Below are positions 1-10,464 of a stretch of 64,000 nucleotides of DNA, piece by piece; position 1 is the first letter of the stretch; the number at the start of each line of letters is the position of its first letter. The stretch is taken from contig CM037885.1 of NCBI GenBank assembly GCA_021292165.1, forward strand, positions 5,513,042-5,577,041, in the 5' to 3' direction. The stretch is from Shinisaurus crocodilurus. Lineage: Eukaryota; Chordata; Lepidosauria; Squamata; Shinisauridae. The notes beneath the pieces were generated by a model. That model was given only the letters and a program-made list of their open reading frames with translations. It was not told where the DNA came from and did no database searches. Made by a program: the position numbers and the translations under genes.

Positions 1-27
1 TACAAGAGCATGCCCACAATACCAGTC

Positions 28-271
28 AGAGCCAGTGTGGTTTAGTGGTTACAGTGTTGAACTGGGACTTGGGAGACTCAAGTACTAGTCCACACTCGGC
101 CGTGAAGCTCAGTGGGTGACTTTGGGCCATGGCTCTCAGCCTAGCCTACCTCACAGGGTTGTTGTGAGAATAAAATGGAGAGGAGGAGGATCATGTGTGC
201 CTCCTTGGGCTCTTTGCAAGAGGAAAAATGGTAGGATATAAATGTAATAATAAATAATAATAAATAAATCT
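28..271 (+). repeat. MIR-like (CORE-type) SINE
   Basis: The copy starts with a tRNA-like head (gccagtgtggtttagtggtt), passes through the characteristic 'tacctcacagggttgttgtg' core and ends in an A-rich taataaataa tail. It is the first of about ten copies in the window. Confidence 0.8.
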
Positions 272-360
272 AGAGTCACTTGCACAAGTCATATGTAGGA
301 CAGAATTGAAACTTTTGATAGAGGCAGTCTATCTGAGGACTAATTCAATAGATTTGATTT

Positions 361-536
361 CCAGAAGGTAGCAGTGTTGGTCTATTGCATCAAAAATAAC
401 CAAGAGTCTTGTGGCACCTTAAAGACTAACAAATTTATTCTGGCATAAGCTTTTGTGGACTATAGTCCACTTGGACTCGATGGCCTTATAGGCCCCTTCC
501 AACTGTACTTTTCTATGATTCTATGATTCATCGGGT
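361..536 (+). repeat. Interspersed repeat with CR1/5S-SINE-type tail
   Basis: The segment containing 'cttgtggcaccttaaagact' is a common amniote interspersed repeat. It is followed by a tail with 'ggccccttccaactgt' and a repeated tctatgatt, the tail type also carried by the 5S-derived SINEs here. The class is uncertain. Confidence 0.5.
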
Positions 537-666
537 GCATGGATAAATATAAAAGTAAACAAAAACTATAAAAAATAAATTCGATATTGATAAAGACAGT
601 GAGAGATTCATAAAACTGCCATTTCCTTTCCCCCAATAATAGGTGCTACCTTAGAGTGATACAGAA

Positions 667-1052
667 CGGGCCAGTTTGCACACCACAGCAGCAAATCCTG
701 GGTTATTTAACCCACTTTTCATGGGGACGTGCACTGCTTGCAGGCTGCTTCCATTTTCTGTAAATCTCCAATCGACCCGATCAGTGATTGTGAGCATGAC
801 ATACGAATCTGGACAGGGTTTTTTTAGGTGCTAAACATCTCAGCGGTTAACCCAACAAGAAATCATGAGTTAACCATTGGGCTATTTAACTCCTAAACAA
901 CCCATTGGTCTGGGTTTGCACGCCACGCTGACAACATCCGATTGTGCTGATTAGAGTTTGTTTGTTTACAGAAATCAGAAGCAGCTTGCAGGCAGTCCAT
1001 GTCTCCGCGAGCAGTGGGTTAAATAAGCCAGGATTTGCCACCATGACATGTG
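667..1052. repeat. MITE-like element with about 40-bp terminal inverted repeats
   Basis: The left end (aaatcctgggttatttaacc at about 692-711) is matched in reverse complement by the right end (gggttaaataagccaggatt at about 1016-1035). The interior holds further copies of the ttaacc motif. It sits in the SIRT2 intron just before the exon at 1094. The superfamily is not determined. Confidence 0.55.
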
Positions 1053-1093
1053 AACCTTGTCATAATGTCCTTACGTTTTCTGTTTCGTTGCAG

Positions 1094-1161
1094 AGTGACC
1101 CTCTCATGTCCTTGATGGGCTTTGGCTGCGGGATGAACTTTGATTCAGAAAAGGCATATCG
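1094..1161 (+). CDS. SIRT2: SIRT2 exon (third from last)
   Basis: The acceptor is the cag ending at 1093. The exon encodes SDPLMSLMGFGCGMNFDSEK then AY and the first two bases of an Arg codon (phase 2). The donor is GC-type, gcaagt at 1162-1167. Reading on with a GT donor further downstream would break the match to sirtuins and the phase with the next exon. Confidence 0.92.
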
Positions 1162-2080
1162 GCAAGTCACAGTGGGGACCGGGGATGGGGTGTGGCAGGT
1201 GGTGAGAACATAAGCTAAAGACACCTCCACTGGATGCTGGGACTCGGGGCTCTTTAATGCTGTAGTGTCAAGAAAAGGTAAATTGGGAATGTTGAGGCTC
1301 CCAGGAAAGGGAACATGGAGTTACATAAACTGGGAGTTTATCCCAATGATTAGTGTGCACCCCTCCTGATTTTGTAGTGTACAGCTTCATGAGTGAGTAT
1401 GAGAGTATGGAGCCTAGTGACATAAACACTTGAGCTCACTGGGTGGCTGCAGAGAAGCCGTGCTCTCTCATTCTCTGCTCACACACATGCCCATCTGCAA
1501 TGTGGGGATAACAATGCTGGCCTACCTTAAAAGACTTAGTAATTCCTACAGAGTGAATGTATGTGAATTGCTTGGAATGTTTAGAAAGCATTGCATGAAT
1601 GCCAAATGTTGTTCACTAGATCACAGTTCTTTTGGGTGGTCTTCTACCCCATCTCCTCTCCCCTCTTGCAGGGATGTTGCCTGGCTCGGAGACTGTGATG
1701 AGGGTTGCCTAGCTTTGGCAGAGCTGCTAGGATGGAAGGTATCTGTCCTGTTAAGGGATCACTGAAGTGCAGCCCATATCAAACTGGGAGAAATTAACCA
1801 AGTTTGTCTTTAGTTCCATCTTGTATCTCAGAGGGGACAACTTGCCATCCTTGAGCAAGTTACAGCTCCCATCCATCTCTTGGTTATATTCCCAGCTTTT
1901 TTTCGTTCTTCCCCTCAGAAAGAGCTAGAGGAACTGGTGAAAAAGGAGCATGCTGCCATAGATGCCAAGTCGGGGCAGGCTGTTGGTGATGTGGCAAGTG
2001 CCTCCCATCCTTCAGTGGGGGAACAGAAGCAGAGTCCATCCCCAAAGAAGGAGACACCTGCTGGCAAAAAAGAAGAATGA
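1094..2080 (+). CDS. SIRT2: SIRT2, C-terminal part (last three coding exons; 5' part outside window)
   Basis: NAD-dependent protein deacylase of the class I sirtuins; the mammalian protein is mainly cytoplasmic and acts on tubulin and histone H4 among other targets. Three exons (1094-1161, 1672-1738, 1919-2080) join in frame to give the last 98 residues and a TGA stop. The end of the catalytic domain is recognisable from the runs MNFDSEKAYR, DVAWLGDCDEGCLALAELLGW and KELEELVKKEHAAIDA, which match the vertebrate SIRT2 C-terminus nearly residue for residue. The tail is Ser/Lys rich and keeps an SPKK motif, the CDK site known in mammalian SIRT2. The NAD-binding and catalytic exons lie left of position 1. 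The intron after 1161 starts with GC rather than GT. RINL follows on the same strand about 9 kb downstream. Orthology is very likely; other sirtuins do not have this tail. Confidence 0.95.
1425..1615 (+). repeat. MIR fragment
   Basis: The core 'cccatctgcaatgtggggat' and the following 'gcctaccttaaaag' match the MIR body in an old, diverged copy. It lies in a SIRT2 intron. Confidence 0.6.
1672..1738 (+). CDS. SIRT2: SIRT2 exon (second from last)
   Basis: The acceptor ttgcag ends at 1671 and the donor gtatct starts at 1739. The first base completes the split Arg codon; the exon then encodes DVAWLGDCDEGCLALAELLG plus WK and ends in phase 0. Confidence 0.95.
1919..2080 (+). CDS. SIRT2: SIRT2 terminal coding exon
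   Basis: The acceptor cccctcag ends at 1918. The exon encodes KELEELVKKEHAAID, then a hydrophilic tail with PSPKKETPAGKKEE, and stops with TGA at 2078-2080. The 3' UTR runs to the AATAAA at 2268. Confidence 0.95.
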   Translation, partial: KELEELVKKEHAAIDAKSGQAVGDVASASHPSVGEQKQSPSPKKETPAGKKEE

Positions 2081-2267
2081 AGAGACTGGACAGGACTGGG
2101 GGACCCTTGCTGTGGATGAATTAAAAATCAAAATGGCCACAGGCTGAGTGATCCATGTGGCTTGCAGACTTGACTTCCTTAAGGGGCTTGGCCTCATGGG
2201 ATCAGCCAAAGGCTGCTGCTTGGGAGATCATGCGGTGGGAAATCCAAAGGAGTGTGAGGCGTTATGG

Positions 2268-2273
2268 AATAAA
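2268..2273 (+). terminator. SIRT2 polyadenylation signal
   Basis: A canonical AATAAA lies 188 bases after the SIRT2 stop codon, as expected for a short 3' UTR. The cleavage site is not visible directly. Confidence 0.75.
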
Positions 2274-2569
2274 AGTGAAAGAGGCCAAGGTAGCACCCTA
2301 CAAAGTCTTCTCTGCTGACTTTGGGAGTGTTTGACTTGAAACCCTAAATTGCTGAAATTATAGGTGAGAAGCTGGATTGTAAAGTAGCAATATGAATATT
2401 CTTTGTAGTTTATTTTCCAGCCTTTGTGAGTTCTGTTTAAGCTTTTGGGGGAGGGTGTCAATTTCCAACTAACCTGTGAAAGAAAATAGCTCTAATTGGG
2501 TGGGGATGATGATGTGGGGTGGGTGGACAAAACCAGCCTTGCTCTTAACGCTACCTGTCTAAAACCCTT

Positions 2570-2816
2570 TCTAGGCCACCTTTAAGGATGGAACCCTTTC
2601 AAGGTGGTCTACAAGATAAAAGCCACACAGTGGATACAATTTTTAAAAATCCATAAAACATGTTTCAATAAAATCCATAAAAACTGATAATTGACACATA
2701 GAATCAATAAAAACAAAACTTGCCTGTAAAAACCAATGTCCCAGGCTTAAGGGAAGGCCAGCAAAAAACAGGTGGGCCTTCAGAGCCGCTCTTCTTCCTT
2801 GGAAGTACAGTAATAC
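2570..2816 (-). repeat. CR1-like LINE 3' end fragment
   Basis: The text 'ctacaagataaaagccacac' followed by an A-rich stretch and then 'gccagcaaaaaacaggtggg' recurs at 4490-4690. It reads as the 3' end of a LINE on the minus strand, and it is interrupted by the element at 2818-3066. Confidence 0.5.
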
Positions 2817-2817
2817 C

Positions 2818-3066
2818 TTGGATTGCAAGCATAATTCGTTCCGGAACCATGCTTGTAATCCAAAACACTCTTATATCAAAGCGAATCTCTGGCGGGTGTG
2901 AGCGGGGCCGATTTTGGCCCGCTACGCCCGCTCAAGGCAAGTGGTTACATCCCTACAAGTGTATTGCAAGACATCGCTTGTTTATCAAGTCAAAATTTAT
3001 TTTAAAAAATTGCTTGTCTTGCAAAACGCACTCAGACCAAGTTATTTGCAATCCAAGGTATTACTG
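2818..3066. mobile_element. Tc1/pogo (Tigger)-type MITE with TA target duplication
   Basis: The terminal inverted repeats are CAGTAATACCTTGGATTGCA on the left and its near-complement ending in CCAAGGTATTACTG on the right. The element is 249 bp and flanked by TA on both sides. A second copy lies at 37915-38165. The TIR style and TA duplication fit Tc1/mariner-pogo elements. Confidence 0.8.
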
Positions 3067-3069
3067 TAG

Positions 3070-4117
3070 GTGCTTTCTTTGGCACCAGCTTGGCCAAAGA
3101 TGATACATTATGCAGAGCAGTGGTTGGAGGTTATTTGATCAACCTTTTGACTCCTGGAGCGTAGCAATTTTAACACTGTTTGCCTCTGTCACTTGCATTA
3201 AGCTGTCATAAATGGCAATTAAATACGAGCACCTTGATACCAGGAGAGGCTACTGTGTCTCTTTCCCTGTGTTTAACCCTGTTTCTGCAAGCACTTGTGT
3301 GGGGCTGTTCATTTTGGGAGAACTGTTTGATCGTAAAAGTGCTGGGTTGATGGTTGTCTGTTTTGTCTCTTATCAGAGTCCCTCCCAAAAATTTGGAGTA
3401 GCTCACAGCAGATTAAAACACAAATATAAAACAGTCAATTTCAAACTGGATTAAAATAAGCTAATGTTTAGGTGATGTTAAATAACACTAACGCTCTGCA
3501 GACCCTTGAAAACTAGCCCATCACTTGGGCTTCTGATACTCTTCAGGGAGAGGACACTATATAGCTATCGGACAGCCATGGAGGATGTCATTATGTGCCC
3601 TAGCTGTCCTGATTTGGTGCACAAATGGTAATTTAAAGTGGCCACTTCTGATCAGTCTGAAGTCAACTGCATTTTGTTAACAGGTAGACATTGGCAAAGG
3701 CACACAGCCAGAGGCTGCTTTCAGTGCTCCATTAGAAGTGTTGTGCATCTATATCCATCTATAGTGTTGTGTTTCTATAGTTGACAATATCCCAAAATAG
3801 CTTCTCCTATGACAGAGGTGGCAGCATCCTTGCAATGTGTGAGGATCCATGTGTAAAATTCCTAATTCACCTCTTGGTTATATATGTATGTATTTATTTA
3901 CAAAAGAACCTCAAGTGGCTTACACTTAAAATTAAAAATCAAACAACAAAACCAATACAATCTCTAAGGGCATAAAAAGGGGGGGGGGGAGCCATTAAAA
4001 CAGGAGTCAGCACCTTAAACCAAAAACAAATGCCTGGTAAAATGAAACAGCCTTAACGATACGTTTCAAAATCCTACCTGGGCTGGGAGCTCCACCGTCT
4101 GTGTGCTGCAACACTGG
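3070..4117. other. No gene; unclassified sequence with a LINE-like stretch
   Basis: I see no exon here. The part from about 3870 to 4080 ('ctcaagtggcttacactta' then A-rich) resembles a LINE 3' end on the minus strand. The rest is unassigned. Confidence 0.4.
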
Positions 4118-4285
4118 CCTATGGCTTACGCTGGCTCAGCTTGTCTGAGCGTGGAAAGCTAAGCAGGGTCAGGCCTGGTTATTACTTGGATGGGAGACCC
4201 CTCCTCTAATTTCCTGCATTGCGCAGGGGGTTGGACTTGATAGCCTTGTCGGCTCCTTCCAACTCTATGATCTATGGAATCTATG
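4118..4285 (+). repeat. 5S rRNA-derived SINE
   Basis: The head matches the 3' half of 5S rRNA, including the internal promoter region: 'aagctaagcagggtcaggcc' and 'ttacttggatgggagacc'. It then runs into a CR1-type tail ('ggctccttccaactctatga'). It has diverged from real 5S genes and carries a LINE tail, so it is a SINE and not an rRNA gene. Confidence 0.85.
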
Positions 4286-4439
4286 AAATAGATCAACTTA
4301 TGTCCCCCAGCAGAGCAGAGCCTCTGATGTTGGACAGAGTGAGCAGGCAGGTCCATGTGGGAAGAGGTGACCCTTTGCATATCCAGGCCCTGAACAATCT
4401 ATCAAATAGACTGAGAACCTCTGGTACCTCATCTCCATA

Positions 4440-4930
4440 TTTTAGCCCCTATTTTTTTTTATTTAAAATTATTTTTAGGGCCTTTATAGGTAAACCTTTC
4501 TCTAGGTGGTGGTGTACAGGATAAAAACCCATACAAAACAATGCAAACAGGCAATAAAAATATGATCTTATACTATAAAAATGAATTACACTGATAAAAA
4601 TTGCAGCCCACAGATTCTGGGAAAGCCAGCAAAAACAAGTGAATCTTCAGAGCATTCCTGCTGAAGACCTGCAAAGAAGGGGCCCTCCTGTTGAAGGCGG
4701 CTGGCAGGGGCAGGATGGAGGGAGTGATGCAATTTGCCACTCCTCCCACTCCATCACCTGATGTGGACACCTCACCCTGCTTCATGGAAGGGCCAGCCCT
4801 ACTGCACCAACGGAAGTTTCCAAACTGTCTTCAAAGGCAGCTAAATGATGGGGATCCAGGCATTCACAAATCCTACCCACTAGAAACCCTGGAAACAAAA
4901 TCCAGGGTTCCTAGCCCTCACTGCTGAGTT
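4440..4930 (-). repeat. CR1-like LINE 3' end fragment
   Basis: This copy shares 'gtacaggataaaaaccca', 'gccagcaaaaacaagtgaat' and the A-rich middle with 2570-2816. The orientation is inferred from the A/T asymmetry. Confidence 0.5.
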
Positions 4931-5907
4931 CCTTCCTGCCAGAAATTTTCAAGCAGTGCTAAATGCCACTTCTCAAAAGAAAGGAGCACAAACGTCTGGA
5001 ATTCTTGTGGCAGAATCTTGGGATTTTCTAGTCTTCATGGATAACTTCAAGCAGCCCCCACATCCCCGTCTAATGCCCTTTGATGATTTACAACTGAGCA
5101 CCTGCTATTGTTTACAATTAGGAGCTCTTACTAGTAGCTGCAAATATGTTTGTTTGTGCTGTCATACTACTTTATGCAAAACAGGACCAAAGAACAATTT
5201 GAAGAGCAGGAAGTGGCTTCCGTGGTCAAGGGCCAGCCTCTCTTAGATGGCAACGTACACAAAACAAGTGCCCAGTTGCTTTGACCCAAACCAAACTTAC
5301 ATGAACTGTAGAGCTGTAAGAGAGATCCAGAGGAGAAGGCCAGGGTCTAGAGATTAGAAATTCCAACAGGTATGTTTGGGTGGGGAATTGTGAGGAAGTA
5401 TCTAGAAAGATGCATGGATTTTATTGGATCTAGAATCTTTAAGCAAAGAGCAACCTCCTAGTCCTCACTGTTGCATAGAAAATCTTGAAAGCATTTTATG
5501 CAGCAGAGACAGCTAAAGCTTAGTAGTTAAAGCATAATAGATAATGTTTTAGTTATAAGGAGGGGAAATACCTGCTCTTCAGTTTACTGTTGCTTTCCAT
5601 GTCCTTCACCCCCTCTCACCCACCCCTATTTATTTACTGCTCCATAAGCTAGACTTAAGGTGTAATCCTATGCATGTTTAGACAGAGAAAAAAATATCTA
5701 ATAACCTTAGATTGTCCTCCATCCTTCCTCCTCACATGACCAAAAATAAAAACACCTCTCCCTACCCTGCCCTGAAAAGGAACCAGTGTTTTATTTATAA
5801 GCACTTCTTTTCAGATAAAACCAACATCCCAAAATATAAATATTAAATATTTAATATAGACATATTAAAACAAAGAGGTACCAATTAAAATTTCATATAA
5901 TAAAAAT
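4931..5907. other. No gene recognised
   Basis: This is AT-rich intergenic sequence between SIRT2 and RINL. A fragment at about 5659 ('aaggtgtaatcctatgcatg') is one end of the palindromic family that is complete at 45872-46004. Nothing else was identified. Confidence 0.5.
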
Positions 5908-6384
5908 CATCATCAGGCGATCACTCGTGACCGAGTAAGATTGTCTTCCAGGATAAAAATTTACAAAAAGGAGATTTTAAAAGGAGGAAATTCTAAAGAA
6001 AATTGTGTAGACTCTAGCGATGGGTCCGTAAGTGACTGTGGAGGCCAATTCTAGATCCACACAGCTTCCCACAGTGAGGACACAGGTTGCCAGATGGAAG
6101 ATGGTCCTGTGAAGGATTTGTTTGACGTGCTTTTCGCTTAGCACGTTTCTCCCTTTCACCTTGCACTCGGGCTTCTTCAAAGTCCATGGATCCTTTGTGA
6201 AAGGCCAACCTCCGTTTAGATCGTTCATGGGCCAGAGCTTCCCAGTTTTCGATGTTTATATTGCATTTTTTTAGATTAGCCTTATGAACATCTTTAAACC
6301 TCTTATATTGACCACCGATATTCTGCTTTCCATCCTTGAGTTGGGAATAAAGTAACTGCTTTGGGAGACGGCAGACAGGCATTC
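5908..6384 (-). mobile_element. LINE (non-LTR retrotransposon) 3' end, C-terminal ORF2 fragment
   Basis: On the minus strand an open frame ends in a zinc-knuckle-like [20 protein letters not shown] tail preceded by [20 protein letters not shown]. This is the C-terminal segment downstream of the reverse transcriptase in several vertebrate LINEs. It is a 5'-truncated copy, not a zinc-finger gene; a second copy lies at 16852-17265. It directly abuts inverted sequence at 6385. Confidence 0.75.
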
Positions 6385-6625
6385 GAACAACATAGATGGC
6401 ACCAAACTCTTAAAAGACAAAGAGTCTGTTGCACTGCGTTGGAAAGAGCAGTATTATGACCTTTTAAATCGTAAATCTAAGGTGGATAATGAGATTTTTT
6501 TTCGCAAATCCCACAAAAAGAAATTAGAGAGGAACTTGCAATACTCCTCACTTTGGATGAAGTAAAAAAAAAGCCATTAATCAAATGAAGAATAACAAAG
6601 CTAGTGGACCAGATGGGGATAATAA
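6385..6625 (+). mobile_element. Inverted 5' segment of the same LINE (RT N-terminal region)
   Basis: On the plus strand, with two frameshifts in A-rich or T-rich runs, this reads LRWKEQYYDLLN, then EVKKAINQMKNNKASGPDG, the start of a LINE reverse transcriptase domain. It points opposite to the adjoining 3' segment, as in a twin-priming 5' inversion. Confidence 0.7.
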
Positions 6626-6892
6626 AAATAGGAAAGGGCCAGGCCAGCTACTCAAACACACCCCTTTTGAAAGCCTGATGAAGCCCATCAAGCCAAGACC
6701 GACACACCAAAAGCCTGTGTGATTGAGTGAATAAAACATTTTCCACCAGATATCAAGTGAGCTTTCTCTAAGGAGCACAGAGAATACCCTTTCTCTGTCC
6801 CAGACCCCTGCCTGCCTCACCTTGGACAGCAGAGGGACCTGGCCACAGCCTCCGATGAAGATCTTAATAAGTGGCAGGTTCATGTGGGCAGA

Positions 6893-7470
6893 GGTGGCTT
6901 GATGTGCACTGCCCTTAAGCCATTTAGGACTTTAATGGTCAAAACCAGCACCTTGACTTGGACCCAAAAATGGAGCAGGAGCCAGTTCAGCTGTGTGTGA
7001 GAGAGAGGTGTTCCATATGTCCAGTCCTAGTTCAGTAGTCTGGCTGCTGTTTGTATCAACTAATCTCTAATTTTAGGGAGGCACCGTAGCGTAGTGGTGG
7101 AGTAAATGCTTTGCATGCAGAAAGTCCCAGGTTCAATCCCTGGCATCTCAAGGCAGGAAAAACTGCCTGGAACCCTTGAGAGCTGCTGCCAGTCATTGTC
7201 AACAGTACTGGGCTAGATGGACCATGGGTCTCGCTCGGTATAAGGAAGCATCCTAGGTTCCTATGAACCATCTTCAAGGGTGCTTCTCCATCATGCAATG
7301 TACTGCAATAGTCCAAATGGGACTTTACTAGAGCATGAATAACTGTAGCCAGATGGCTTATGTTAAGAGGACAGACCACAAGTGGCACACCAGTCCAAGC
7401 TGTTGAAAGATGCTTCATGTTGCTGAGTCCCCTTGAGCAACTACAGGCAAGGCCAAATCTGTTAACAACC
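6893..7470 (+). repeat. Old CR1/L3-like LINE fragment split by a SINE
   Basis: 'agccatttaggactttaat' and 'ggagccagttcagctgtgtg' before the SINE at 7076, and 'ccatcttcaagggtgcttct' after it, form one continuous LINE-like 3' sequence interrupted by the younger SINE. Confidence 0.5.
7076..7264 (+). repeat. tRNA-derived SINE (A/B box)
   Basis: The head contains 'ccgtagcgtagtggtggag' (A-box region) and 'ggttcaatccctggcatctc' (B-box). The body ends in 'tcggtataaggaagcatcct'. It is not a tRNA gene: the cloverleaf is incomplete and the body recurs elsewhere. Confidence 0.75.
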
Positions 7471-7479
7471 ATGGACTAA

Positions 7480-8199
7480 GTGAAACCCAATCCACAATAG
7501 GCCAAACACCATCTCCCTATGAAGCTTGTGAGGCCAGGCAGAACCTCTGGATGTGTTCCTGGTGCTCCCGCCTAATCTATGGCTTCTTCCTATGCCCCTC
7601 ATCATATGTACAGCAGAGTCTGCAGTCTTTCAGACCGCACGCATCCCTGTAAAATTTACTACCATTAATTTGTGGTGGTTTTATACTCGGTGAGAGATGG
7701 TTTACACTTTGCACATTGCACAATATCAAGGCAATTTCCTGCTGTTACCAACCATATTTGAGCAATCAGAGGTGGTACCGGTTGTTGCTGGAAAGCCTAT
7801 ACCATTAAGTGCTGCCCTCTGGAGGGCAGAAACTGTAGCTGTAGTTCTATTCTCAACACACTTCTTACTGTATTGTGGAATATAAAGATGTCCAACTGTA
7901 TTCTTCAGCCAGGGGTCCAAGGACTTGGAAGTGTATGTTGCTGCATAAAACAATCCCTTCTTGAGTGGTCAAGCTCTCAGTAAAGGTTTCAGAGCTATGG
8001 AGTTTAAGCATTACAATTATGTGTGTGTACGTATTGTTTACATAATCCAAAAAACAGCTGGTAAAGAAGTGACATTGTAAACATTTCACACTTCGGTATC
8101 ACAAGTGAAACTGGGCTAGTGTTAAAATAAAAATTCAATAAAAATTCAGTGCGGCTGAATCTGGCCGGTTTAGTTATGAAGCTAGATCGGAGAGGAGTA
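7480..8199. other. No gene recognised
   Basis: This is unclassified intergenic sequence with no exon-like ORF, splice pair or recognised repeat. Confidence 0.4.
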
Positions 8200-8283
8200 G
8201 CCAAAGAGGATCACCTCTGCCACCTTGTGCTCCTTAGAGGAAAGGCGGGTTATAAATGTAATAAATAAATAAATACAAATAAA
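8200..8283 (+). repeat. MIR-like SINE, 3' end only
   Basis: The 3' part 'aaaggcgggttataaatgta' plus the ataaataaataa tail of the SINE family that is complete at 28-271. Confidence 0.65.
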
Positions 8284-8286
8284 ATG

Positions 8287-8528
8287 TAGTGATGATGGCC
8301 ACCAACGTGGAACGTTTTAAAAAGGGGGATTAGGCAAGTTCATGGAGCATAAGGCTATCAATGGCTACTAGTCATGGTGGCAATATATGTACCTCCAGTA
8401 TCGGAGACAGGATACCAATGTACACCAGTTGCTGAGAGAGGACTGCTGGTACTCATGCCCTGCTTGTGGGCTTCCCGTTGGAGCACTAGATAGGACTTTG
8501 GCCTGACCGAGCAGGGCTGTTCTTATAA
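8287..8528 (+). repeat. CR1 LINE 3' UTR fragment
   Basis: The series 'gtagtgatgatggccaccaa', 'ggctatcaatggctactagt' and 'ttgtgggcttcccgttggag' recurs at 10190-10464, 24105, 33885, 35700 and, inverted, at 60058. Confidence 0.75.
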
Positions 8529-8649
8529 CCCTAAACTTCTGAACATCTCTCTGCCTCACTTTTGTTTTCCCTTTTGCTGCCTCTCTTTTCTTTAAGTGAT
8601 TGACAGGCCCCCAAGACCACGTGAAGGCAACTGGCGGAGGTGTAAACCA

Positions 8650-8812
8650 CATCCCTGTCTTTGTCTCCTAGAGCCGCCGTCCTCTGTCGTCACTGCCTGC
8701 TTGCATTTTTCATTCACCTTTAGCTGTTCCTTCCAAGGCTCACAGAGCTGTTTCTGCTGCCACTTCTGAAGACCATCTCCGCCCCACACACCGTGCGCAC
8801 GCACCCCAAAAG
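8650..8812 (+). other. Candidate 5' non-coding exon of RINL
   Basis: A non-repetitive, moderately GC-rich segment ends in a strong donor (AAAAG|gtaagacc at 8812/8813). An acceptor for the first coding exon of RINL follows at 11360. This is inferred only from splice-site quality and position; transcript data would be needed. The left boundary is a guess. Confidence 0.3.
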
Positions 8813-9411
8813 GTAAGACCCACCGCGTCCTTCGTGTCTTGAGCATGGTCTGCCAAGCAGCCGGGTGCATTAGTGAGCTTTCAGCAGAATCGCGAACTGA
8901 ACGTCCAAATGGGAAGGTTAAGACAGACGGATGGAAGAGAAAACGATAGATGGTTAGAAGCCATGGCAGCCATGTGTAACCTCCCTATAGGTGCAACCTA
9001 CCTCTGGAGACCAGAGGCTGGGAAGAAACAGGAAAAGACCACTTCCATCAAGCCCTGCCTCTTGAGTTTCCTGGCGGCATCTGGTTGGCCATTTGTTGGA
9101 AATGGGGTCACTGGGCTAAGCACACCTTTTGGGTTTGATCCAGCATCTCAAACCTACTTGGGATCTCTGAGAGTCGTAGCCTTTTAATCCCAGATCGACA
9201 AAGACCAATTGTATGTTTCCTTGGTAGCGAGGGAAAGGTCCTTATTATGATATGCTTTGGTCTCCAGTTGAAAGCTGTCGACATCTAAGCCCACCACCGG
9301 CATGGGTGCTTCACGTGTCTTGCCAAGCATGAACTTTTGTCTGGAAGGCCAGCATCAGCAGTGACTGTAGAGTTGGGCATTTGCCTGTTGAGAAGCTCGA
9401 CATCCATTCTG

Positions 9412-9441
9412 GCCGCCATCTTCCTTTGCCAGCATGCGCAC
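9412..9441 (+). promoter_or_regulatory. YY1-like and NRF1-like sites, possible RINL promoter
   Basis: GCCGCCATCTTCC matches the YY1 consensus and GCATGCGCAC, 8 bases later, resembles an NRF1 half palindrome. The pair is typical of TATA-less transcription start regions. It lies upstream of the first coding exon of RINL; function is inferred. Confidence 0.3.
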
Positions 9442-9876
9442 ATGGGCTGTGATTTCCTCCGTGTGGGCCGGCAGCTGGAATCTGCTATGATCCACAGGTG
9501 TCGATCTTCTAAAGAGGCAAAAGGAGAGAGGCTCTGTAGAAGTTATAACCTTCTTCTGGGTGGAAGGGCTTCCCTTCGATATTTTTGAGTCTGGCTAACA
9601 GTATTGTTATACTCAGCCCAGTTCTGTTAAGCAGTGAAAAATTCCAGGGTCACAACCCTTAGCCAGGTTCAGTTTCCTTTAGAAGGAGGTCACTGGAGGT
9701 TTATGGTGTTCTACAATATTTGTATTTATTTACAAATATGCAGGATGAGTATGGTTAAAGGCACAGCTTAAGACAGTCCAGCAGACAGTCCAGCAAAGTC
9801 TACGGCTCCCTTATCAGATCTACCAGGGGAGATGGCCAGCAGCACCCTAAGATGATTACAGAGCCCAAACCCAAAG

Positions 9877-10464
9877 TGCAGAAAAGGGCAATTACAAGGA
9901 TGAATGGGGCTAGAGCAACGCCCCTGTGAGAAAAGGTTACAAGATCTGGGACTGTTTAGCTTAGAAAAAAGGCGAGTAAAGGCAGACATATAGAGGTGTA
10001 CAAAATTATGCGTGGTGTGGAGTAAATTCATAGAGAGCTGTTTTTCTCCCCCTCTCACCATGCTAGAACCCAAAGGGGTCATCCCATGAAGCTGATTGGT
10101 GGGGGATTCAGGACAGATAAAAGGAAGGACTTCTTCACACAGTGCATAGTTAAACTATAGAATTCACACACACAATATAGTGATGGCCACCAATTTGGAT
10201 GACTTTAAAAGGGGGTTAGAGAAATTCATGGAGGACAAGGCTATCAATGGCTACTACTCATCATGATGGCTATATGCTATCTCCAGTACCAGAGGCAGTA
10301 TGCCTATGTACACCAGTTGCTCGGGAACATGGGCAGGAGGGTACTGTTGCACTCATGTCCTACTTGTGGGCTTTCCATGTGGGCAGCTGGTCGGCCACTG
10401 TGTGAACAGAATGCTGGACCAGATGGACCCTTGGTCTGATCCAGCATGGCTGCTCTTATGTTTT
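9877..10464 (+). mobile_element. CR1 LINE 3' end (ORF2 C-terminus remnant plus 3' UTR)
   Basis: The sequence begins with 'tgcagaaaagggcaattaca' (QKRAI.. in CR1 ORF2), continues through 'tttagcttagaaaaaaggcg' (the SLEKRR motif region) and ends with the CR1-type 3' UTR 'cttggtctgatccagcatgg'. It has many stops and frameshifts and is 5' truncated. Confidence 0.75.

Noticed and set aside
4118..4285. 5S rRNA gene
   Set aside because: Only the 3' half resembles 5S, with mutations, and a CR1-type tail follows; it is a SINE repeated four times.
6014..6382. Small C2H2 zinc-finger gene on the minus strand
   Set aside because: The frame is the C-terminal tail of a LINE ORF2, repeated at 16852-17265 and joined to an inverted RT segment.
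7076..7264. tRNA gene
   Set aside because: A and B boxes are present but the cloverleaf cannot be completed, and the unit recurs with a long non-tRNA body.
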